DNA of 64,000 bases. Origin: M3007 sp041392625 (GTDB lineage: Bacteria; Bacteroidota; Bacteroidia; Chitinophagales; Saprospiraceae). Position numbers and translations under genes: made by a program. Below, piece by piece: positions 8,687-18,655 of this stretch (positions within the stretch are counted from its first letter, which is position 1; every line of letters starts with the position of its first letter). The stretch is from assembly GCA_041392625.1 (NCBI GenBank), contig JAWKLR010000003.1, positions 229,208 through 293,207 on the forward strand, written 5' to 3'. The notes beneath the pieces were generated by a model. That model was not told the DNA's origin and did no database searches. It was given only the letters and a program-made list of their open reading frames with translations.

Positions 8687-10051
8687 TCAATGCAACACCA
8701 CCAGTTTTTTGAACTCGGAATATCCATTGGCAGCACCGAAACGAATCCAGTATATACCATTTGGGAGCATCTGTACATCAATTTCCACCTGTTGTTGCCC
8801 GGAAGGTATTTGATGTGTTTGAACAACCATGCCTTTGCTGTCAACCAGGGTCAGGGTTTGGTCGAAACCGGTAGGCTTGGCCCACCACAACTGCACGGAT
8901 GCATTGGCCGGGTTGGGGCTGAGCAGGAAGCTTGCTGAGGAAGCAAATGCCTCTTTGCTGGATACTCCAATTCCTCCGTCCTCCAGATTTACGGGCAGAC
9001 AAAAGGTGCTGGAATTGTATGCATTGCTGACGGTGAGGCACACATTGAATAATCCGGCAGAAGGAAAGTTGTGTACCGGATTGGTGTCCTGACTGGTAGT
9101 TCCATCTCCGAAATCCCAGAGCCATTCATCGGGTTCATAAGCGGATAAGTCGGTAAATGAAATCCGGAGCGGGAGGTTTTTGTTTTCCGGTTCCCACCGA
9201 AAGCGGGCACTTGGATGGTTGTTGAGCCCGAGGGTATCGCAGGATGAATCATCCAGTGGGCCGAGCCTGAAATTGGGAAAATTGGGGATGGTCAGATTAT
9301 AGACCTCCATCGAAATTCCGTGCTGGATGACCTTGCAATCCTCCCCCTGCCTGTTGGGAAAATTGATGTAGTTGAGGTGTTTGCGACCACCAGCTGTGGT
9401 AATGTAGATTCTTCCGTCGGGCCCTGCCTGAGCAAAATGAAACCAGGGTGGTGCAAAGCCGGAAATGAACAGATCAGATTCGGCAACCAGTATTTCAGAT
9501 GCAAAGATATCATCGGCGAGCAAGTCGAACTGGACAATGGTGGTACTTCGCATTACATAGAGGTACCTTGAATTGTAGGATACTGCACCACCATAGTTGT
9601 TGAAAATATCCGGAAATGTGTGTTTTTGCATGTTACTCAGTTGCCCAGTACATCGATCAAAGTCAAAGACGGCAACATACCCAGGTTGATTGATATATCG
9701 TTGTTCAACGCGAATGTATTTTGAACCATTCGGGGAGAAGAAATTCATACCCAGGCCACTATCCAGTGAATCTCCTGCAATTTGCAGGGTCGGGGTACTC
9801 ACCCCGGAGGGGCTCAACAGCCAGGTGTAATACCGATTGGTGTCTTCTTCCGGAATAATGAGCCACCAATCCCGGCCATTTCCGTGTTTAACTGCAGTTA
9901 GGTGGCCAAAGGTTAAGGTGTCTACAATGAGTGGAATGTTTTTTTGAAGTACGTTTCCTGAAGTAGGGCCATTAGGAACCGAGACAACACTATAATTCAC
10001 ATTTCTACCATCTGCGTATGGATCTGTAATTACATTAAACAAATAAAACAA
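8687..10051 (-). CDS. PKD-domain protein with T9SS type A sorting domain, copy 1 (main part)
   Basis: This 454-residue frame is the main part of a gene whose first 120 codons lie in another frame (10030-10437). It holds a beta-propeller-like region (repeated FDFDRCTGQL, SRYLYVMRSTTIVQFDL segments), then a PKD domain (ISFTDLSAYEPDEWLWDFGDGT, about residues 295-360) and a C-terminal type A sorting domain (FLLSPNPANASVQLWW to FKKLVVLH, last 85 residues). The protein is predicted to leave the cell through the T9SS and be cell-surface linked or released. The start at 10051 is an artefact of the frame break; the true start is 10437. A near-identical, more damaged copy follows upstream at 10500-12241. 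Confidence 0.8.
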   Translation of the reverse strand: MFYLFNVITDPYADGRNVNYSVVSVPNGPTSGNVLQKNIPLIVDTLTFGHLTAVKHGNGRDWWLIIPEEDTNRYYTWLLSPSGVSTPTLQIAGDSLDSGLGMNFFSPNGSKYIRVEQRYINQPGYVAVFDFDRCTGQLSNMQKHTFPDIFNNYGGAVSYNSRYLYVMRSTTIVQFDLLADDIFASEILVAESDLFISGFAPPWFHFAQAGPDGRIYITTAGGRKHLNYINFPNRQGEDCKVIQHGISMEVYNLTIPNFPNFRLGPLDDSSCDTLGLNNHPSARFRWEPENKNLPLRISFTDLSAYEPDEWLWDFGDGTTSQDTNPVHNFPSAGLFNVCLTVSNAYNSSTFCLPVNLEDGGIGVSSKEAFASSASFLLSPNPANASVQLWWAKPTGFDQTLTLVDSKGMVVQTHQIPSGQQQVEIDVQMLPNGIYWIRFGAANGYSEFKKLVVLH

Positions 10052-10437
10052 TGTTTCACTACCAGGCTTAGGTAGAATGATGGCCCCCTGCGGTAAGCGG
10101 TATCCATGCCCGTCTCCATTAGTTTTGCAATCCCGTCTCCGTTTTGCATCAGGGTGTGGTTGTTTTTGTAGATTTTTTCACCATTTGTATAAAACAATAA
10201 ATTACCCAATGAGTCACAAATTGCCGCATTTGTGCCATGAAAATTCATATCAATATCCTGCCGGATGGATTGCTGTGGAAAAACCGAATCCCGAAAGTTC
10301 AGAATGAAGCCACCAAAATCATCGTCAGGAGGTGATTGAGCACCTCCTTCATATCCTAGTATCCAGACAGCATCGCGGAGTTGTGCCTGACAGAGGCAGG
10401 CAAGGCAAATCAAAATAAGCGTAAACAGGTATTTCAT
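10030..10437 (-). CDS. N-terminal part of copy 1 (frameshifted from 8687-10051)
   Basis: This frame supplies the signal peptide (MKYLFTLILICLACLCQAQ) and the first domain (RDAVWILGYEGG, DDDFGGFILNFRD, LLFYTNGEKIY). The natural reading switches frame near 10090, where TACCGCAGGGGGCC lacks one base. With one base restored the sequence continues QGAIILPKPGSETLFYLFNV into the main frame, and the same sequence is seen in copy 2. The total of 1751 bases is one short of a multiple of three (583 residues if repaired). Either a recent 1-nt deletion inactivated the gene or this is an assembly indel next to a long repeat. Confidence 0.75.
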   Translation of the reverse strand: MKYLFTLILICLACLCQAQLRDAVWILGYEGGAQSPPDDDFGGFILNFRDSVFPQQSIRQDIDMNFHGTNAAICDSLGNLLFYTNGEKIYKNNHTLMQNGDGIAKLMETGMDTAYRRGPSFYLSLVVKHCFICLM

Positions 10438-10450
10438 AGGAATAAAATTT

Positions 10451-10475
10451 CCGGGGCAGCAAGACGCTGCCCCGG
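10451..10475 (-). terminator. Perfect 10-bp hairpin between copies 1 and 2
   Basis: CCGGGGCAGC at 10451-10460 pairs with GCTGCCCCGG at 10466-10475 (5-nt loop). On the minus strand it follows the stop of copy 2 by about 25 bases and is followed by AAATTTTATT. The matching hairpin between copy 2 and the next gene (about 12256-12275) has lost its second arm. Confidence 0.65.
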
Positions 10476-10499
10476 ATGTAACAAGAATTGGTTAAAACA

Positions 10500-12241
10500 T
10501 CAATGCAACACCACCAGTTTTTTGAACTCGGAATATCCATTGGCAGCACCGGACCGAATCCAGTATATACCATTTGGGAGCGCCTGTATATCCATTTCCA
10601 CCTGTTGTTGCCCGGAAGGTATTTGATGTGTTTGAACGACCATGCCTTTGCTGTCAAACAGGGTCGGGGTTGGGTCAAACCGGTAGGCTTGGCCTACAAC
10701 TGCACGGATGCATTGGCCGGGTTGGGGCTGAGCAGGAGAGAAGCTTGCTGAGAAGCAAATGCCTCTTTGCTGGATACTCCGGAATTCTCCGTCCTCCAGA
10801 TTTACGGGCAGACAAAAGGTGCTGGAATTGTATGCATTGCTGACAGTGAGGGCACGCATTGAATAATCCGGCAGAGAGAAGTTATTACCGGATTGGTGTC
10901 CTGACTGGTGGTTCCATCTCCGAAATCCCAGAGCCATTCATCGGGTGCATAAGCGGATAAGTCGGTAAATGAAATCCGGAGTGGGAGGTTTTTGTTTTCC
11001 GGTTCCCACCAGCCCAGGCACTTGGATGGTTGTTGAGCCCGAGGTATCGCAGGATGAATCATCTGATGGGCCGAGCCTGAAATTGGGAAAATTGGGGATG
11101 GTCGAATTATAGACCTCCGTCAAAGAATTCCGTGCTGCTGGATGACCTTGCAATCACTCCCCCTGCCTGTTGGGGAAATTGATGTAGTTGAGGTGTTGCG
11201 ACCACCAGATGTATTTATGTAGATTCTTCCGTCGGGCCTACCTGAGCAAAATGAAACCAGGGCAGCGCAAACCGGAAATGAACAAAGATCGGATTCGGCA
11301 ACCAGTATTTCAGATGCAAAGATATCATCAGCGAGCAAGTCAAACTGGACAATGGTGGTACTTCGCATTACATAGAGGTACCTTGAATTGTAGGATACAG
11401 CACCACCATAGTTGTTGAAAATATCCGGAAATGTGTGTTTTTGCATGTTGCTGAGTTGCCCTGAGCATCGGTCAAAGTCAAAGACGGCAACATACCCTGG
11501 TTGATTAATATATCGTTGTTCAACGCGAATATATTTTGAACCATCCGGGGAGAAGAAATTCATACCCAGGCCACTATCCAGCGAATCTCCTGCAATTTGC
11601 AGGGTCGGGGTATTCACCCCGGACGGACTCAACAGCCAAGTGTAATACCGATTGGTGTCTTCTTCCGGAATAATGAGCCACCAATCCCGGCCATTTCGTG
11701 TTTGACAGCGGTTAAATGGCCCCAGGTCAAGGTATCTTGAAATAAAGGAATGTTTTTTGAGTACGTTTCCTGAAGTAGGGCCATTAGGAACCGAGACAAC
11801 ACTGTATTGTATCTTAGCGCCCCCAGGCATATAAATTGTGATCGATTACATTAAATAGGTAATACAGCGTTTCACTGCCTGGCTTAGGTAGAATAATGGC
11901 CCCCTGTAGTGGCGGCATCCATGCCCGTCTCCATTGGTTGCAATCCCGTCTCCGTTTTGCATCAGGACGTGGTTGCTTTGTAGATTTTTCACCATTTGTA
12001 TAAAACAATAAATTTCCGGATGAATCCTGCTGGCATTGGTCATATCCAGATTCATATCAATGTCTTGCCGGATGGATTGCTGTGGAAAAACCGAATCCCG
12101 AAAGTTCAGAATAAAGCCACCAAAATCGTCGTCAGGGGGTGATTGAGTACCTCCTTCATATCCTAGTATCCAGACGGCATCGCGGAGTTGTGCCTGACGA
12201 ACGGGCAAGGCAAATCAAAACGGTGTAAACTGGTATTTCAT
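10500..12241 (-). pseudogene. PKD / T9SS type A gene, copy 2, many frameshifts
   Basis: This is a second copy of the gene at 8687-10437. It has the same start context (ATG at 12241), the same stop (VVLH then TGA at 10500) and very high DNA identity throughout. At least six indels break it. The first codons read MKYQFTPF then a stop, the middle (11120-11830) is one open frame, and the PKD and sorting-domain parts lie in other frames (10802-11062, 10500-10937). Length is 1742 bases against 1751 for copy 1. The coding sense is preserved between indels, so either decay is very recent or the indels are uncorrected sequencing errors in a repeat. Confidence 0.75.
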
Positions 12242-12297
12242 AGGAATAAAATTTCCGGGGCAGCAAGAAGCGCGGATGTAACAGGCCGGTTAAATCA

Positions 12298-14235
12298 TCA
12301 ATGCAACACCACCAGTTTTTTGAACTCGGAGTATCCATTGGTAGCAGTGGAACAGATCCAGTATATACCATTGGGAGGAATTACCAATAAAAATCAATTT
12401 CTATCTGTTGTTGTCCGGAAGGTATTTGACGTGTTTGAACGACCATGCGCTGCTGTCAAACAGGTCAGGGTTTGGTCGAAGAAACCGGTAGGCTCGGCCC
12501 ACTGCAACTGCACGGATGCATTGGCCGGGTTGGGGCTGAGCAGGAAAGCCTTGTCGGGGTGGAGCCATCGGATGCGGATTCGATTTTGAGTACCAGAGCC
12601 TCCCCAAGGTCATCCCGATGAATTGCCTGCATATTGATCAATTCATACAATGCTCTTGCCAGTACACCGGCAAGCCTCTTCAGCGGACATTACTGGGCAA
12701 TGTCCACAAAGTTGTAAGGAAGTTCCATCCAGCTGGTGTTTCCGCGGAAACGGTTTTGCAAAAACAGTTCGTTGGCTCTGCTGTTCGTTGCTTTGGTACA
12801 CTTCGGTTTGACACAAGACTGGTGTTCTCTGTCAGTAAATTGCCTGCGGTTTCTGTGCGCCAGTCATCCAGAACATTGTGCAGGCTGTTGTAATTGCAGG
12901 CTGCTTCGCAGTTGTTCGGCTGCTACCTTTTGAATCTCCACATACCTTCCTCCTGCGGTGCTACTGCTTGTTGCATCAGGGTATAGAATTGCTCGCGCGC
13001 AGGATTCACGGTTTCTTTTTGCCTGCACAGTTGGTATCGTGCCCAGGTGGGCTTCTTCGTTTACCTGATTTATGGCCTGTTCCATATTGAAATAAGAGCC
13101 CAGTGCGGCGTTGTGTCGCGGTGGAGAAAAAGTTTGCTACCGTTGTTTCACCCGGGTTCCTGGGTGCGCCGTTGCTGAGGCGTGCAAACAAGCGGCGTTG
13201 CGCCATCAGTTCGAAAACGGAGCTATAGGTTCCGGCAACGTATGCTCCGCTGGCAGGTTAGACTTGTCAATGCCGTCCGTCGGGTATCGCCACCGGGCTC
13301 TCCAAAATTATGGCTTTGGAACCGGTGGGCCATCCACGGAAAGTATGGCAGAGCCATTTGGCAGGAGCAAACCAATCGGTCATGCCCATATTTCCTGTAC
13401 TCCATTGTGGAATAGTGCCGGTTCACTTAAGAATTTGGAATTATTAATGTCATTCAGATTATCCGACTCATTAAACGCTTGCCAGGCACCCGCGGTTCCC
13501 AGCCATTCGTTTCCGGCATGCACTTGTTCGCCGATAATGGTTGAGAAAAATGGATCATTTGGGGTCATTGGGGTCGTCGTTGTCTGCGCGCAGCAGGAGG
13601 CCATACAGGCCGGCCGTTCCAATGTGGGAGCGTTGGAAGCGGGTATCTTCTGAGCGCCAAAAGGTGAATCCGGTAGGGGACTGTCCATCGCTTGTATTGC
13701 AGCACCAGGTTTCGTTGCTATTGTTGTTCTCGAATCCTGTCGCTGCCATTGAAAAATGTCTGTGCAACTGCCTCGTTCTCATAGATGTAGTTGTTGCTGC
13801 TGCCATAGGTACCCAGGCCCAGGGAGCAATCCAGAAAATGGTTGCCATAAATGAAATTATCCTGGCTCGATTGCAGACGGAGTCCGTGATAATACGTTCC
13901 ATCTTCGAGAACTTCAACGGTATTGCCTGTCACTTCTTGCCGACGACACATATTCAAACTGATTCCCGCTACGGGCGTTCCCGGGAATAAACTAATCTGA
14001 TTGTCCCCAATTTTAGAAATGAAACCCGAGGCATAATTGTTTACGACAATTCCACTGTTTCCGGCTCGTATTACGTTGTTGGAAAGGTCAACTGCCCGGC
14101 TTCCTCCTGAGTTGCATGGATGCCAAGGTTCCCCACAGCGTATATTGAGGAGTGTTGTAATGGTGCATTGTTCAACAACCAAATCGGTTCACCAGGCTGT
14201 ACACGCCAACCTGGAGTTCTCCATTGAGCAATTAC
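12298..14235 (-). pseudogene. C-terminal third of the metalloprotease/beta-helix gene, frameshifted
   Basis: Downstream of the frame ending at 14236 the coding sense continues in changing frames. Beta-helix turns (VDLSNNVIRAGNSGIVVNNY, then NQISLFPGTPVAGISLN) lie at 13718-14182. A segment with TGFTFWRSEDTRFQRSHIGT lies at 13555-13917, then a helical stretch (NMEQAINQVNEEAH) at 12864-13085. The end is a type A sorting domain whose DNA is nearly the same as in the two genes downstream, with stop at 12298. At least seven indels are needed to read it through. Function goes with the N-terminal parts: the beta-helix would be a passenger and the last 80 residues the T9SS signal. Confidence 0.65.
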
Positions 14236-17007
14236 TTACCTTGGCATCATTGCATCGAGTGGCATGCACACGCCTATAAGATCGGTTCCATTTAATGGAA
14301 TTGCAATCGAAGAATCGACATGGTTTTTATCGTCATATTGCGAGTAAAAAATCACTATTTGTAGCAATGAGTCCATTTCTGAGATCTTCCATTCTGTAGT
14401 CAGACGGTGTGTGAGATTATGTACCAAAAAGCCAGCGACATCATTAATTTCAATGCCCGCAAAAGAACGGGTTCCTTGATTGGGCGCATTTGCATCGTAG
14501 TGCGGCAAGAGCGTTTGAGTACACAAGAAGTAATTGTTAAATATACCTCTTTTCAGAAATCCGATGGATTGAAGTTGCCCGTCCTGACTTTGCGGCACAT
14601 AAATACTTATCCAGTTTTTATCAAAGGTGTTGTTTTCCAGGTTCACTGTTGCCTCATCCTCCAAGAATGTGCCGTATTCGGCATCAGACAGGGTGCTGTT
14701 CTTCATTTGGAGCGTGGCATCACCTAACACGTGGATACCTTTCCATAAATGCTGGCATCCGTGCAGGAAAGATTCGTTGTAAATTTCCAGTTTGACACCT
14801 TCTGCTACTTCAATTTCCGCCCCCTGATTCATAATAAGTTCACATTTGTCAAATACCATATTTTGATCAATAATCAATTTGCCATTGACTGCGATACATA
14901 TATTCGAATACGTGGTTTCCAGTCCGGCCAACTCGGCAGAAACTACCGATTCGGGGTTGTTGCCCAGGATCAGGGAGCCGGGGTCGGTGCAAACGCATGC
15001 TGGCGCCTGAATACAATCTTCCAGAAGCAACAGAATATCGCCACCATCCGCAGTCTGATTCAGGCATAGCCCGGTATTCAGCAGGTCGATAGTTAAAGGT
15101 ACCTCAGCACCGGCAGAATAATTGGTCGATACATCCATAGTTAAGGTAATTATTGCAGAATTGATACCGCCATTGCATTCGGTACCTGGCAGAATGCTTA
15201 TATGAGCCACACCATTTGCATCAAAGCCTCCACCCGGAACAATACTCATGCCTTGAGGAATATTGGCTTGTAAATCTACATCAACCGGATTGGTTCCTTG
15301 ACCGATCAGGCATAGCTCGTACTGGACAACCGCTTGCCCGCCAACACACCCGGCGACAACGGTAGGCGTGATAATCACTTGTGCATTACAGGAAGACGTT
15401 GCAGATATATTATCCATAAAGAATACGAGTCCTTCGAAAGGGGATATGGGATTGATGAAATCAGCGGTTCCCCACACCAATAATTCCGAAATCGGTGGAG
15501 CGCCTATTGGGTGTGTATAGGTGAAGGAATGGGATTGTAAACTTACATCAACACAATCAGATCCGGAATTAATTAAATTGTCAAACCCGGGATTTGTATT
15601 TTGATCCATGCAGTAAATATCTACCCCGGGACAAATCGTATAGGATGATCCGATACTTCCCCAAACGGGTGGGTTCATAATCGTAGCACAGGGTGCCGCT
15701 GTAAATCCATAGATTTCAATCCTTCCTCCCGTAGGTATCTGTGTTGATGCAAATTTAGTCGAAGTTGCTTCGTAATTTATGAATACTGTACAACCTCCAT
15801 AAATGGGTTGTGAAAGAGGGATGCGGAGGGATTCCTGGTCCTGGTCATAATTTGATGAACGAACCCATCGGGCCAGTTTGTTTGCAGGGTTCGCATTCAA
15901 TTGACATTCTATATCCGGTGAATTTCCAAGGGAGGTGATATCTGTAAATACGACCGGTGAAATTGAAAGAGAGGGATAATAGTTGGAGCCTCCGATTGGA
16001 AAATCCTCGAAGTCTCCGAAACAAATTAAATTGCAATCGTCCGATGAGCACAAAGTCTGAATAGGAGTCTCCAGCACTGTAATGTATACCGTCGCTTCAT
16101 CGCATACGGTTCCATCGCAGCTGTATAGTCGATAACAGAATGAAAAGGTTCCAGGAACTGTTCCGGTTACATCAAATCGGACTATTTTAGTTGGATCATT
16201 CGCAGCATAAACCGGCACTACCGTGATTTCATTGTCTGAGCCGCAGAGTTCAACTGAATACTGGTTGGAATAAGGTGCATAAACATCATTTGCAATAAGC
16301 CAAGGGCTAAGACCTTGTATTCCATCTGAAGCGGATCCGGGAATACCCGTCTTTAAACGGATAGGATTGTTTGAAGGGGATGAGTTCAAAAAAATAGGTT
16401 GTGTGATATAATCATCTTCCGCATAAACCACACATTGAGTACATGGACCTGCATGTCCAATTCTGCACAGTATACTGCTTTCAATAGCGGTAATATCCCG
16501 CCGTGGATAGCTGTAGTTATTTGGACAGGCATTTATTCCGGGGTGCATGACGTATTGATATTGTGGATCGTTTAGGTCAGGAGCACAACGAATATCCAGG
16601 TGGCTCAACCAATTGTTCACATCGCTTACGGCACCATTTGCAGCAACCAAATCTGAATAGCTTACTTCGGCAAGGTTCCAGTTAAGTGTTTCTTGTCGGA
16701 AAACTATGTTTTGATCGCAATTGTCTGAAAATGAACCGGGGGCAGCAGGATTTTTTAGTTGTTTACTACAGCAATCCGGATCGTTGGCTGGTTCGATGAA
16801 TTTGATGTAGTTATTTCCATCCTTTTTGTACAAAAAGTTGTCCCAATCTGTAAAACGCTCCAGGGTACCTTGCCCTTGGACAATTGCTCCTCCGTACGTA
16901 GACGCAATTCCCAACAGGTGCATTCCTTCGTGCAAAACTGCGGTGTACAAATCTACGGTGTTTTGATAGATTGGATTGGTATTCCAATCTGTAAGGTCGG
17001 TCGGCAT
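14236..17007 (-). CDS. Secreted zinc metalloprotease-like protein with beta-helix region, central part
   Basis: The 923-residue frame starts just before the metal site LYTAVLHEGMHLLGIAS (about residues 20-36), an HExxHxxG zinc-protease motif. Cysteine-rich Ig-like or lectin-like domains follow (NPIRLKTGIPGSASDGIQGL, VCDEATVYITVLE, a CPGVDIYC segment). A CARDB-like stretch comes next (VDLQANIPQGMSIVPGGGF). From about residue 690 there are right-handed beta-helix turns (LEIYNESFLHGCQHLWKGIH, LQMKNSTLSDAEYGTFLED). The ATG at 17007 is inside the gene; the true N-terminus is in the frame at 16811-17563, and both ends leave this frame by indels. The likely role is a cell-surface or released protease; the substrate is unknown. 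Confidence 0.75.
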   Translation of the reverse strand: MPTDLTDWNTNPIYQNTVDLYTAVLHEGMHLLGIASTYGGAIVQGQGTLERFTDWDNFLYKKDGNNYIKFIEPANDPDCCSKQLKNPAAPGSFSDNCDQNIVFRQETLNWNLAEVSYSDLVAANGAVSDVNNWLSHLDIRCAPDLNDPQYQYVMHPGINACPNNYSYPRRDITAIESSILCRIGHAGPCTQCVVYAEDDYITQPIFLNSSPSNNPIRLKTGIPGSASDGIQGLSPWLIANDVYAPYSNQYSVELCGSDNEITVVPVYAANDPTKIVRFDVTGTVPGTFSFCYRLYSCDGTVCDEATVYITVLETPIQTLCSSDDCNLICFGDFEDFPIGGSNYYPSLSISPVVFTDITSLGNSPDIECQLNANPANKLARWVRSSNYDQDQESLRIPLSQPIYGGCTVFINYEATSTKFASTQIPTGGRIEIYGFTAAPCATIMNPPVWGSIGSSYTICPGVDIYCMDQNTNPGFDNLINSGSDCVDVSLQSHSFTYTHPIGAPPISELLVWGTADFINPISPFEGLVFFMDNISATSSCNAQVIITPTVVAGCVGGQAVVQYELCLIGQGTNPVDVDLQANIPQGMSIVPGGGFDANGVAHISILPGTECNGGINSAIITLTMDVSTNYSAGAEVPLTIDLLNTGLCLNQTADGGDILLLLEDCIQAPACVCTDPGSLILGNNPESVVSAELAGLETTYSNICIAVNGKLIIDQNMVFDKCELIMNQGAEIEVAEGVKLEIYNESFLHGCQHLWKGIHVLGDATLQMKNSTLSDAEYGTFLEDEATVNLENNTFDKNWISIYVPQSQDGQLQSIGFLKRGIFNNYFLCTQTLLPHYDANAPNQGTRSFAGIEINDVAGFLVHNLTHRLTTEWKISEMDSLLQIVIFYSQYDDKNHVDSSIAIPLNGTDLIGVCMPLDAMMPR

Positions 17008-17563
17008 AGGGCCGGTGTACCAATTTACATTTTGGTTTTACCTCTACCAGACCAACATTAAAACCTGATGGAAACAAGTTGTTGTTCGTTCGAATGTTAA
17101 TCAAAGGCAAGTTTTTCATCTTGCCGCACTCAGCCTCCATGAATTGGCTGGCAGCCGCTCCGACTCCCTGGGGTGAATCCTTAAATTCAATTTTGATTGG
17201 AACCAGCCCGGGGTCGGCAGAACCTCCCACGACAGAGGATAAATAGGTGAACGCTGCACAAACCTGATCGCGTTCCGCCGTGGTGTAATCTCCGGAAAAC
17301 CTCAAGTGAAATACTCCGGCATCGCATTCATCGGTAACAAGAATCGAAAGTGCCAATATTTCACTCTCCGTCCAGGTATTTCCGAATCTGTCATAGTACT
17401 CTGCCCCACCAATGGAGGAGCTGAGACTCAATTTTTGAAAGGCGCCACATGCATAATTTGTGGGTGGCCCATTTAAGCTTTGGCTTAATAGCGTAGCGCT
17501 AAAAAAGAGAAGAAAGAGGGCAAAAAGGTCACGGGGTCGTGGCTTTGAGGATACGTAACACAT
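16811..17563 (-). CDS. N-terminal part of the metalloprotease gene (signal peptide and pro-region)
   Basis: This frame starts at ATG 17563 with a signal peptide (DLFALFLLFFSATLLSQS). It continues with a domain typical of secreted T9SS proteases (AAASQFMEAECGKMKNLPLINI). Sense is lost after FNVGLVEV near 17040. Removing one A from an AAAA run there gives VEVNQNVNWYTGPMPTDLTD, which joins the 14236-17007 frame. The remaining residues of this frame to 16811 are therefore out-of-frame translation. Together with the downstream parts the gene spans about 5.27 kb (some 1750 residues). Confidence 0.7.
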   Translation of the reverse strand: MCYVSSKPRPRDLFALFLLFFSATLLSQSLNGPPTNYACGAFQKLSLSSSIGGAEYYDRFGNTWTESEILALSILVTDECDAGVFHLRFSGDYTTAERDQVCAAFTYLSSVVGGSADPGLVPIKIEFKDSPQGVGAAASQFMEAECGKMKNLPLINIRTNNNLFPSGFNVGLVEVKPKCKLVHRPYADRPYRLEYQSNLSKHRRFVHRSFARRNAPVGNCVYVRRSNCPRARYPGAFYRLGQLFVQKGWK

Positions 17564-17899
17564 AATTACAAAAATTTAGTGGTTAACATGGGTGTGAATG
17601 GTATTTAATAAGGTCATTAAATTCATACTATATAAAGCCATACCCAGATGCACAGCATCCTGATGGAGAGGAGGGAATGGATCCCAAACAGAGATATTAA
17701 TTGGAAGTGGTTTTCGAAGTCTTAAAAATTACTGGTGGTTTATTGGTAGATAAATACCCTTAAAGATGAAAATAAAATTATGAATTTCCGGTTCAGGGTA
17801 ATGTGAAATTGATGTACTGCAAAGGATTGTAAAATTAAATTATGAAGCCGTTCAGTTCTGGAAATAAACTAATTTTGAGGCTACATGCATTTTTTGCCC
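17564..17899. other. Divergent intergenic region
   Basis: About 320 AT-rich bases lie between the divergent metalloprotease and reductase-like genes. One good plus-strand promoter box lies at 17870-17877. On the minus strand only a weak CTAAATTTTTG stands near 17569-17579. No hairpin or repeat was seen. Confidence 0.5.
17863..17877 (+). promoter_or_regulatory. Promoter box AATAAACTAATTTTG
   Basis: TAATTTTG at 17870-17877 is an exact TAnnTTTG -7 box. The same 15 bases occur at 27874-27888. Transcription would begin about at 17884, which favours the ATG at 17900 over the one at 17885. Confidence 0.6.
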
Positions 17900-18655
17900 A
17901 TGACACCCAACCTGTACCAAACCATCGCCCTTTCCTGGCTGGTCATCGGCCTGCTCGTATTTATTGTGTTGCTCAATATCAGTGCACCCTATGGCCGGCA
18001 CAACCGCAGTGGTTGGGGGCCGCAAATTGACAATAAACTGGGTTGGATACTTATGGAGTTGGTGGTCTTATTGGTACTGAGCGGTTTTTTGTGGATCTCC
18101 CAGATGAAACCGCAGTTTGTTACGCTGATCATTCTTTCGTTTTTTTACCTGCATTACATACACCGGTCGCTGATATTCCCGTTTTTTATCCGGACAAAAG
18201 GCAAAAAAATGCCTCTGGCAATCATGCTCAGTGCAGTGGGCTTCAACAGCATGAATGGCTTTCTGCTCGGCTGGTTTTTTACCCATTTAGCGGATTATCC
18301 CGACTATTGGCTCACCGATTCCCGATTCATCTTTGGAACCATACTGTTTTTTGCGGGCATGGCCATCAACATCCGCAGCGATTACTACCTGATCGGATTG
18401 CGAAAGCCGGGACAAACCGGATATGTGCTTCCGCAAAAAGGACTGTTCCGCTGGGTGAGTTGCCCAAACCATTTTGGCGAAATACTCGAGTGGACCGGAT
18501 TCGCAATTCTGACCTGGAGCTTGCCCGGACTTGTTTTTGCCGTCTGGACTTTTGCCAACCTTGCCCCACGCGCCCGCGCCCACCATTTTTGGTACCTGGA
18601 AAAATTCCCGGATTACCCCATAGAACGAAGAATTCTCATTCCGTTTATTTGGTAA
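17900..18655 (+). CDS. Steroid 5-alpha-reductase-like integral membrane enzyme
   Basis: About 251 residues with six or so hydrophobic segments. The C-terminal half matches the 3-oxo-5-alpha-steroid 4-dehydrogenase / isoprenylcysteine methyltransferase-like fold: GMAINIRSDYYLIGLRK, YVLPQKGLFRWVSCPNHFGE (the conserved NH/FGE motif), then PRARAHHFWYLEKFPDYP near the end. Family members use NADPH to reduce a double bond in steroid or lipid enones, in the inner membrane. The true substrate in a bacterium is not known. The ATG at 17885 would add five residues; the promoter box suggests 17900. The gene stands alone, followed by a repeat-rich spacer. Confidence 0.8.
   Translation: MTPNLYQTIALSWLVIGLLVFIVLLNISAPYGRHNRSGWGPQIDNKLGWILMELVVLLVLSGFLWISQMKPQFVTLIILSFFYLHYIHRSLIFPFFIRTKGKKMPLAIMLSAVGFNSMNGFLLGWFFTHLADYPDYWLTDSRFIFGTILFFAGMAINIRSDYYLIGLRKPGQTGYVLPQKGLFRWVSCPNHFGEILEWTGFAILTWSLPGLVFAVWTFANLAPRARAHHFWYLEKFPDYPIERRILIPFIW

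Larger units (their letters stand above)
8687..12545 (-). repeat. Tandem 1.8-kb duplication plus third copy of the C-terminal tag
   Basis: Three units align: 8687-10498, 10500-12297 and 12298-12545. The third covers only the last 80 or so codons (the type A sorting domain), attached to a different gene. The spacer (TAGGAATAAAATTTCCGGGG and following bases) is also shared at 10437-10499 and 12241-12297. Unit three stops matching just after the GAGCAGGAA near 12545. Confidence 0.8.

Noticed and set aside
8687..12297. Composite transposon as source of the duplicated genes
   Set aside because: No transposase, terminal inverted repeats or target-site duplications seen; the unit borders fall at gene ends, which fits unequal crossing-over.
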